From Hondaea fermentalgiana (lineage: Eukaryota > Sar > Bigyra > Thraustochytrida > Thraustochytriidae): 64,000 nucleotides of DNA. Position numbers and translations under genes: made by a program. Each line of letters opens with the position of its first letter. Positions within the stretch are counted from its first letter, which is position 1. The notes beneath the pieces were generated by a model, which saw only the letters and a list, made by a program, of their open reading frames with translations, had not been told where the DNA came from and did no database searches. This document shows, piece after piece, positions 57,561-64,000 of the stretch. The DNA lies in the NCBI GenBank assembly GCA_014084085.1, contig NPFB01000040.1, forward strand, positions 365,699 to 429,698, in the 5' to 3' direction.

Positions 57561-59058
57561 CGCTGATTGCAAGTATAAGCGGTCCCCGCCACGCGGACTC
57601 GAATGGGGTTTACATTTCCCATGTCGACGTAGAGGAAGCAACAGCCGTGGCCGACAGTGCTTTTAGGTGTTGTGTTGGCCTTGCCTTTACTGTTAAAATG
57701 TAAAACGTTTTTTTTTCATTAATCTTCTGCGGGAGTTCACAGTGAAAGCAGGAAGAGCAAGAAAAGAAGAAAGAAAAAAAGGAGGATGCAGATCTGGCGA
57801 TCGACGTGGGCCACAAACGATTGCTGCCGTCTTTGCGAACCGGAAGAGGGTCTTTGGACAAGCAAGTTCGCTTGGCTCAGGGCTTGAGGCTTCATCGCGA
57901 AACACCACACCGTCCCTCACTCACTCGCTCACTTCGTATCACGCATGACTGTCCGTTGCTTTTTTTTTTTTTAATATGCTCTCACATTTGAGAGGCTCAA
58001 GGCGCTCAAGGCTTTTGCTTGCCCGTTTGATAATGATCCAGCGGCCAAGGCGTATACACGTGGCTTGGACAATGAATGTGTTATTGTGTGTTGGTTGACA
58101 GCGCCAGAGTGCCCGGCAAAGGAGAATGAATGTCTTTACTGTTAGGTAACAGTGAGCCAGCCAGCCAGCCAGCCAGCCTGCGGTGACGTGACGCTGAACT
58201 TGAAATTTGGGGCGTAACGGCAATTTGAGAATAAGTGACAGCAGAAGCGACCAACCCACACAGAACGAAAGCAACGTCAAATTCTATCAGCCAAGGCCCT
58301 CGTCCGAGCCAAGGTTTGGCCTGACGCCCAGGCTTGGCCTTGGGCCTCGATGGTCTGCACTCAAGCCAACATTTAGGGCAGCTGAATGTTGTACTGACAG
58401 GTAAGGTTCGCAAATTGAAAAAGGAAGCAAGTGCAAAGATCGAAGGACACGAAACGACAAGGTGCCGGCGCACGCAAGCGCGTTCGCCAAGCTGTTCGGC
58501 CACGTGAACGTCCCTACTACCAAATCGAGCAGTTTCGTTTTACGTCGTGTGCAAACGAAACTGGTACATACTGGTCATTTATCGCTTGGGCGGCGGCAGC
58601 AAGAAGAAGAACACGAGTTCTCGGGCAGTAGTGTTTGGGTGACACCGGCATTAGCAAAGGCGGCCAAACTAGGTTGCCTAGGTCTGATCTTTGATGCAAC
58701 ATTTAGGGTAAGCAGGGGTTCGATAGACGAGTGACGAAAGGAAAGAGACAGCAGGGCAAGTCCAAAGAATGTCCGTCCCGATGACGTTCGCTTACTTTCT
58801 TGCCAGGCTCTACCTATGTCACAGGAAATCTTCCTCCTTACTTCTTTGCGTGAGTGTCCCACGACAGGTATTGGTAAACGAAACAAAACGTCGCTCAAGG
58901 TGGAGCAAAAGATCGTTAAAAACAAATGGAACGAGGTGCAGATTGCTTGCTTCCGTGTGCGCGTGTGCTTGTCCAGAATGAGTCGAGGGCTTTGGAGAAA
59001 GATCCAGAGGGCGCGCTGACTGGGTTGCTTGCTTCTTTTTAGGTACTTCGAAGATGAC
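57561..59058. other. 1.5 kb intergenic region
   Basis: Promoter side of the Frizzled-like gene and 3' side of AIP1, both minus. Holds a T-run at about 57959-57972, a (CCAG)n array at about 58151-58179 just after the short inverted repeat CTGTTAGGTAACAG, and two unrelated short direct repeats of CAACATTTAGGG. A plus-strand frame at 58462-58734 was considered but shows no family. Confidence 0.5.
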
Positions 59059-60882
59059 TTACTTGCCGGGCAGCTTAGGAGACCACTTGCGAACGCAAAA
59101 GTCACCACCACCGGAAACAACAGTCTCGTCGTCGAGCCAGGCGACGCTCATAACGCCGAGGGCGTGCGCCGGATGAATCTTGGTCTTCGCCATCTTTTTG
59201 TCAACATTCCAGATGATTACTTGGGTGTCGGTCGATCCCGAAGCCACAAATTGGCCCGAGGGCGAGAAGGCAAGGGAGGTGATGGAGCTCGAGTGGAAGA
59301 CCCACTTGTTTTTGATGAGGCACTCGCGCGACTCGCGGTCCCAAAGCGTGACCTCCTTGACGTCATCACCCAGAGCAATGTGTGTACCGGTGGGCGAGTA
59401 CTGCACAGCAGTGCACTTGCCTTGGATTCCACTGAGCGAAACGCCCGTGTCCTCGAGTTTGTTGCCGTTGATGGCGAAGATGTGGGCAGCCTTGTCCGTG
59501 CCGCCCACAATGCACTCGCTGCAGTCCGGAGCCATGGCGACACAAAGGCCCTCATAGCCAGAGAATTCGATCGAGTGCTTGCGCTTTCCATCGCGAGCCA
59601 AATACAGCGACGCGTGCGTGGCTACCACAGCAAGGGATGCGTCTTCAGGGCCGGCGCTGACACCAACTGGCGTGAAGTCAGTGGGCATAGAGGAGGCCTT
59701 CAACTTGTAAGCACCGTCAGAGACGTCCGCAGTGTGAAGCGCATCGTCGTGCCCGACAGCATACAGCTGGCCCTCGCAGACGACGATGCCGTCACTGGGG
59801 CCTGCATCGCCCTCAAAGCGCTCGGACATGCCGTCCGGGTGAATGGCGAAGATACTTCCGTCTGCAGTGCCCACGTAGACCTCCGGAGTGTCAGCACTCC
59901 AGTCACGGGCGAGATGGGCCGGGATGCTCGAGTGCGACTGCACCGTACGATTGACCTTGCCTGCGGACATGTCGATAAAGTGAAGGTCGCCGCTGAGACT
60001 GAGCGAAACGACCTCATCGCCAGCAAAGACACAGCCGACTTGCATGTCGGGGATCTTGGAACCAAGAGAGACAGTGCCCGCGCACGAGGCGCTTTCGATG
60101 TCCCAAAGCTTGACGGTCTTGTCGCCCGAACAAGACACGAGCATGCTCGAGTCCGCGGACCAGGACACGGCGTAAATGGAGCCCTTGTGCTCCGTCGGCA
60201 ATTGCGAGATCTTGTCGCCGGTTTCGGCATCAAGAATGTAAATGGACTTGTCGTTCGAAGCCGTCGCGAGGAAGCGGCCGTCCGGAGAGTAGCGCACGCA
60301 TTGGACGAAGTTGGTGTGTTCCTCAAAAGACCCAGAGAACTTGTAAGGTGGGCCTTCGTGGAGGCGCACCTTCATGTCCTCGCTCGAAGATGCCATACGG
60401 CTTGGCTTCGTGGGTCGGATGTCAACCGAGAGGACACGCTTCGAGGTGCCACCGGGTTCGCCCTGGGGGCTGCCAGACTCCCACATGAAGACGCGCGTGT
60501 TGGTGCCGCGGGCATCGCCGCAGACGACCATGCGCTTGCCGGTGTCGTCAAAGGCCAGATCAAAGATGGGGCCCCCCATGCAGGGGAGCTCCTTTTTGAG
60601 TTCGAGGTTGCTCGAAGACCAGACGCGGATCACTCCGGCAGCGTCGCCAGATGCGACCAGCTTGCCATCGGGCGAGAACTTGGCCACGTTGACCTTCTTC
60701 CGGTGTCCAATGTGCACCTGTACGTCCTGCGGATCCTCGACATCGCGGATGACTACCGAGTATCCTGCGCCGTACACGATCTTGCTTCCATCGGGGCTGG
60801 CGTTGAGCGCGTAGCTCAGGCCACGCTCGGGGCCCGGGTTGGGCGCGAAGCAGTTCACGCCTGCCGCTGCGAACGAGGCCAT
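59059..60882 (-). CDS. WDR1: Actin-interacting protein 1 (AIP1/WDR1), WD40 protein
   Basis: 607 residues, the family's usual length (606-615). ATG at 60882. It has the two-propeller AIP1 pattern from the first residues. The N-terminal strand FAPNPGPERGLSYALNASPD is followed by blades such as GHRKKVNVAKFSPDGKLVAS, EHTNFVQCVRYSPDGRFLAT, GSIYAVSWSADSSML, SCSGDKTVKLWD, then SSITSLAFSPSGQFVASGS and SVAWLDDETVVSGGGD. AIP1 binds cofilin-decorated actin filaments and speeds their severing and capping. Divergent from the PP1 gene. Intronless; a 740-codon open frame on the opposite strand is a codon-bias shadow. Confidence 0.95.
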   Translation of the reverse strand: MASFAAAGVNCFAPNPGPERGLSYALNASPDGSKIVYGAGYSVVIRDVEDPQDVQVHIGHRKKVNVAKFSPDGKLVASGDAAGVIRVWSSSNLELKKELPCMGGPIFDLAFDDTGKRMVVCGDARGTNTRVFMWESGSPQGEPGGTSKRVLSVDIRPTKPSRMASSSEDMKVRLHEGPPYKFSGSFEEHTNFVQCVRYSPDGRFLATASNDKSIYILDAETGDKISQLPTEHKGSIYAVSWSADSSMLVSCSGDKTVKLWDIESASCAGTVSLGSKIPDMQVGCVFAGDEVVSLSLSGDLHFIDMSAGKVNRTVQSHSSIPAHLARDWSADTPEVYVGTADGSIFAIHPDGMSERFEGDAGPSDGIVVCEGQLYAVGHDDALHTADVSDGAYKLKASSMPTDFTPVGVSAGPEDASLAVVATHASLYLARDGKRKHSIEFSGYEGLCVAMAPDCSECIVGGTDKAAHIFAINGNKLEDTGVSLSGIQGKCTAVQYSPTGTHIALGDDVKEVTLWDRESRECLIKNKWVFHSSSITSLAFSPSGQFVASGSTDTQVIIWNVDKKMAKTKIHPAHALGVMSVAWLDDETVVSGGGDFCVRKWSPKLPGK

Positions 60883-61655
60883 CTTTCCTTGTCTGCGAGC
60901 GCCTTGCCTTGCCTTCCCTTCCCTTGCTGTTCTACTTTCTCTCTCCCTCTCTCTCCACGCGCGCCTCTGCGTCTCCGTCTACGTCTGCTGGTGGCTGTAC
61001 GTGGACTCGCTCGCTCGCTTGGCTTCGCTCGCGCCTGCGCTGGATGGATGTCCGCCGCGAGACGGTCAATCAAACGAAGCGCACCGGCGTACAAACCGAG
61101 CACGTCTGCCTCCCACGACGGCTGGCCCGCCTCTCCGCCGCGCTCGCGCTCCCGCTCGCGCTCAAGCTCGCGCTCAAGCTCGCGCTCTCGCTCGCCCGCT
61201 CGCGCCACGCTGGCCTGCCGCGCGTCCCCCGCTCGCGAGTTGCGGAATTGATTGCCAGGCCGCTCGGCGCGTTTGCTGCATTGGCGGGCGCCCTCTGCGA
61301 GTCAACAATCAAAGATTTCCTCCTTCCCTTCGCCAGCCAGGTATAGTATGCACATACAGTTTGGGTGAGGCCGGCCAGGGGTGTGTGTTCTACTTGCCGC
61401 CGCGCCGCGCGCCCTTTCCCGCGCGTCGCGCAAGTCGAGAATGGGCCTTCGTTGCACTTGCGCCTATACTTTCTTTCTTGATTGATTCACAGCACTGTCA
61501 TTGGCAAGTCAAGAAAGTTGAAGTTTCTTTCTCTCCGGGTCGTTCTTTCGTTCCTTCGTTCTTTCTCCGTGCACACGAACTTGGATCTCCAACGTGCACC
61601 GGCAGAGCCAAAGCCGAGCTCGAGCTCGAGGCGGGGCCAGCGCGCGAGGACGGCC

Positions 61656-61689
<34 letters not shown>

Positions 61690-62320
61690 CTGCGCGCACG
61701 CACGCATGGCCGGCGGGGACGCGCGCGCGGCCCTCGCCAGTCGGCCCCGAGGCCTGCAGCTAGCTAGCTAGCTGCGCTGGCTGAGCCCGAGCCAGCGCGT
61801 AATCGCGGGGGTCGCAGAAAGAGATCCGGGGGCGGAAAGTGCATTATAGCGCGGGTGCAAGTGAGGAATGGCGCCGCGCACAGTGACGGCTAGCCCTATA
61901 CCTCGATTATTCATCACTTTTTCTTGTTTTTTGAATTGACCCGGACCCGGCCTAGGCTGTATCATAATCGAAGCGCGCTCGAGCGCGGGCGCGGGCGACT
62001 TCGCCGGCGACGGGCGCGTCTGCACGCAGGGCCTAGCTACCGCCGCGCGGGTGCGGTGGGCCGCAAGAGGGGCAAGCAAACTCTGTCTATCCATCCGACT
62101 ATTCATCATTCTGTCCAGGCAAGCCAATCCATCCATACATCCATCCATTCCAAAGCAGGCGCAGAGAGCTTGCTCGCTCTCCGGCGGCAAGGCGCAGCGG
62201 CGCGGCCCGAAGAGACGCGAGGATACCGAATAACCGGTACGCAGATCGCGCACGCGAGCACGCCGTCCGTCGGCCTGTGGAGAGTCTGCTCTAGAGAAGG
62301 GCAGAAAAAAGGGGCACGAA
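60883..62320. other. 1.4 kb divergent repeat-rich region between AIP1 and PP1
   Basis: Divergent start codons. Contains a 12-base GCTCGCGCTCAA-type array at about 61138-61195, a (CAGG)n array at 61657-61690, an AGCT run at about 61758-61773, and CATC repeats at about 62122-62150. No gene is seen. Confidence 0.5.
61657..61690. repeat. (CAGG)n array
   Basis: Eight uninterrupted CAGG tetramers, followed after about 70 bases by an AGCT palindromic run. One of several such arrays in the divergent promoters of this window. Confidence 0.8.
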
Positions 62321-63544
62321 ATGCCAAAAAACGCGGTCGGGACCGCGGACGCCGCGGCGGGCGCGCCGCAGCAGAACAGCAGAAACGAGGAGGGCAACAG
62401 CACCGTCGCTGGCGCTGGCGCCGGCAGCAGCCACAGTCGTAACAACAGCAGCACGAGCCGGGGAGGCAGAGACGTCAGTCGCACGGGCGTGGGCGACTTT
62501 CAGCCTGGGGCCAACTCCGCGATAGGCGCCACGCCTCAACGCATGCCTGCGTCCCCGCCACCGCCGCTTACAAACGAAGAGACAGCCATGGTAGACGGTG
62601 TGATCAACTCTTTGCTCAGCGCACGCTCGTGCGCCCGCGCAGCCGATCTCAAGGTGGACTTGGACGCTTCGTCGATTCATAAGATCTGCGCACGAGCAGA
62701 AAAGATCTTTCTCAGCGAACCAGGCCTCTTAAAGCTCAAAGCCCCCATCAACATCGTTGGCGACATCCATGGCCAATTTCTAGACCTTTTGCGCTACTTT
62801 GAAATCGGGGGTCTTCCGCCCAATACACAGTATCTGTTCCTTGGTGACTATGTGGACCGCGGCAAAAATGGCGTAGAAACAACGATGCTTTTGCTGGCGT
62901 TCAAGCTCAAGTATCCAGACAAGATATACATGCTCAAAGGCAATCACGAGTGCACGACGATCTCGAGAATGTACGGATTCTGGGACGAATGTGCCGTCAA
63001 ATATAGCGAGACGAGCTGGCGCGAAATGAACGCGGTCTTCAAAACCCTTCCCTTGGCAGCTCTCGTGAACGATCGCATCTTTGCCACTCATGGTGGCCTT
63101 AGCCCAGATCTTATTTCGCTACGAGACATCAATGCGATCGAACGTCCGTCTGACGTCCCCATCGATGGCCTGCTCTGCGACCTGCTCTGGTCTGATCCAA
63201 CAAAGGATTCGGCAGTGTGGATGCCCAGCGACCGCGGCGTCTCTTACTGTTTTGGGGAAAGGATCGTCGATGACTTCCTTCAGGCCTTTGATGTTGACAT
63301 CATCGTTCGAGCGCATCAAGTTGTACCTGAAGGCTTTGAGTTCTTTCCTGCAAACACACGCAAGCTTGTCACCGTCTTTTCAGCAGTTAATTACTGCAAT
63401 CAGTTTGACAATGCTGGCGCCATGATGCTTGTGGACAAAGACCTCGTTTGCTCCTTCCACGTTCTTAAACCTGAAACGAGCGAGGTTCCTTTGGCCCCGA
63501 GAGTCAACTCATTCACGCGACCACAGACGCCACGTCCGGACTAA
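62321..63544 (+). CDS. PPP1C: Serine/threonine protein phosphatase PP1-type catalytic subunit
   Basis: 407 residues; an ATG at 62321 starts a ~80-residue Ser/Asn/Gly/Pro-rich extension not found in animal PP1. The PPP core follows, with metal-site motifs GDIHGQ (D148, H150), GDYVDRG (D176), GNHE (N208, H209) and HGG (H257). Then come LLCDLLWSDP and RAHQVVPEGFEFF, and the PP1-style C-terminal TP tail (RPQTPRP). The beta12-beta13 segment reads SAVNYC, where animal PP1 has SAPNYC. The region corresponding to the RVxF-binding hydrophobic channel looks PP1-like. PP1 is a broad nuclear and cytoplasmic phosphatase targeted by regulatory subunits. Intronless. Confidence 0.93.
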   Translation: MPKNAVGTADAAAGAPQQNSRNEEGNSTVAGAGAGSSHSRNNSSTSRGGRDVSRTGVGDFQPGANSAIGATPQRMPASPPPPLTNEETAMVDGVINSLLSARSCARAADLKVDLDASSIHKICARAEKIFLSEPGLLKLKAPINIVGDIHGQFLDLLRYFEIGGLPPNTQYLFLGDYVDRGKNGVETTMLLLAFKLKYPDKIYMLKGNHECTTISRMYGFWDECAVKYSETSWREMNAVFKTLPLAALVNDRIFATHGGLSPDLISLRDINAIERPSDVPIDGLLCDLLWSDPTKDSAVWMPSDRGVSYCFGERIVDDFLQAFDVDIIVRAHQVVPEGFEFFPANTRKLVTVFSAVNYCNQFDNAGAMMLVDKDLVCSFHVLKPETSEVPLAPRVNSFTRPQTPRPD

Positions 63545-64000
63545 TTGACCCGCCACGCTCAGCTCAACGATTGCGCTTTGAATACAGTGTTTACTTATTA
63601 CTCAGTATTTGCGGAGGTGGATCGACGCAACGAGCTCCGACGCATTGACGCACCGATTGATCGTCTGACCGACGTCTTGACTGACTGGTGGCTTGACACA
63701 CCGACGGCTCAACTGACTGACGGCTTGACCGACGGATTACCGCGTCCTCGTTCGACCGCTTGAACATTCGCGTTGCCAAAAAAAATGAAAGAGCAAGGCA
63801 AGAGCCAGCCAGTTCTTGTGGAGTAGTGGCACGCTCTCATTGGCAAAAGCTGTTCTCTTTCGAATTACTCTCCGTGGTATAATCAACCAAAGCAATGAAT
63901 TTTCCCGTTTGTTTTCTCATAGGCGCGATCGACCGTCAATCGTTGCTTTCTCGCACCACGATCGACCGTCGATCAGTTACTATGGAAAGGAAAGGAAAAG
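63545..64000. other. Terminal 3' region of the PP1 gene
   Basis: AT-richer tail. Contains a CTGAC/CTTGACCGACGG repeat cluster at about 63661-63742 and a 17-19-base direct repeat CGATCGACCGTC(A/G)ATC at about 63925-63942 and 63959-63976 with a 34-base period. No gene was recognised before the window ends. Confidence 0.5.

Noticed and set aside
58462..58734. 90-codon plus-strand frame between Frizzled-like and AIP1 genes
   Set aside because: No recognised motif, and no supporting splice sites beyond a chance GTAAGG nearby.
59029..61251. 740-codon open frame on plus, opposite AIP1
   Set aside because: It is the antisense shadow of a well-supported WD40 gene, kept open by third-position GC bias; the translation has no family similarity.
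63661..63976. Short spaced direct repeats near the right edge, considered as CRISPR-like
   Set aside because: Units are short, degenerate, lack uniform spacers, and the genome is eukaryotic.

Overview
This window is nuclear DNA from a GC-rich, intron-poor, unicellular eukaryote. The best guess is a thraustochytrid-like stramenopile (Labyrinthulomycetes), but that is inference, because no rRNA or other lineage marker is present. The support is eukaryotic content (AP-2 adaptor, syntaxin, RBR ubiquitin ligase, DP transcription factor, PP1, AIP1), mostly single-exon genes of up to 5-6 kb, a few short GT-AG introns, a sperm-tail-type PG-rich repeat protein that suggests a flagellated stage, and long spacers packed with tetra- and pentanucleotide repeats. 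There are no operons, ribosome-binding sites, CRISPR arrays, rRNAs or convincing tRNAs, and no transposon was recognised.

Layout. 1-7.2 kb: the 3' end of a mitochondrial uL11 gene, a 4.8 kb repeat-rich spacer, then a secreted Cys-rich TIL-repeat protein. 7.6-15.8 kb: a prolyl 4-hydroxylase divergent from a very large SulP-STAS-cNMP-like-EF-hand-like transporter. 17.5-24.5 kb: a DP transcription factor, AP-2 sigma divergent from a syntaxin-16/Tlg2-type SNARE, and an indoleamine 2,3-dioxygenase divergent from a TPR-2OG oxygenase. 25.7-37.6 kb: a PH-RBR-zinc-finger ubiquitin ligase, a small unknown gene, a 1406-residue PG-rich-repeat protein and an EED/ESC-like WD40 protein. 39.2-43.4 kb: two tandem paralogous MFS transporters. 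43.9-52.9 kb: an unknown membrane protein divergent from a ~2000-residue EF-hand/ankyrin protein, then an unknown four-exon multi-pass membrane protein. 53.9-63.5 kb: a FolD-like protein with altered catalytic residues, a Frizzled-like seven-pass receptor, AIP1/WDR1, and a PP1-type phosphatase.

The genes do not form one pathway. Related roles do recur: membrane traffic (AP-2 sigma and syntaxin-16 share a 429-bp divergent promoter), cytoskeleton and flagellum (AIP1, PG-rich-repeat protein), Fe/2OG or heme oxygenases (P4H, TPR-2OG, IDO), and signalling (Frizzled-like receptor, PP1, EF-hand/ankyrin protein). Six gene pairs are divergent, and repeat-dense DNA is concentrated in the shared upstream regions, while 3' spacers are shorter and more AT-rich. 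The most unusual items are the Frizzled-like receptor, an apparently unnamed ~45-60-residue repeat in the PG-rich protein, the multi-domain transporter and ligase fusions, the start-codon-only coding exon of AP-2 sigma, and the FolD-like protein lacking the family's catalytic lysine.
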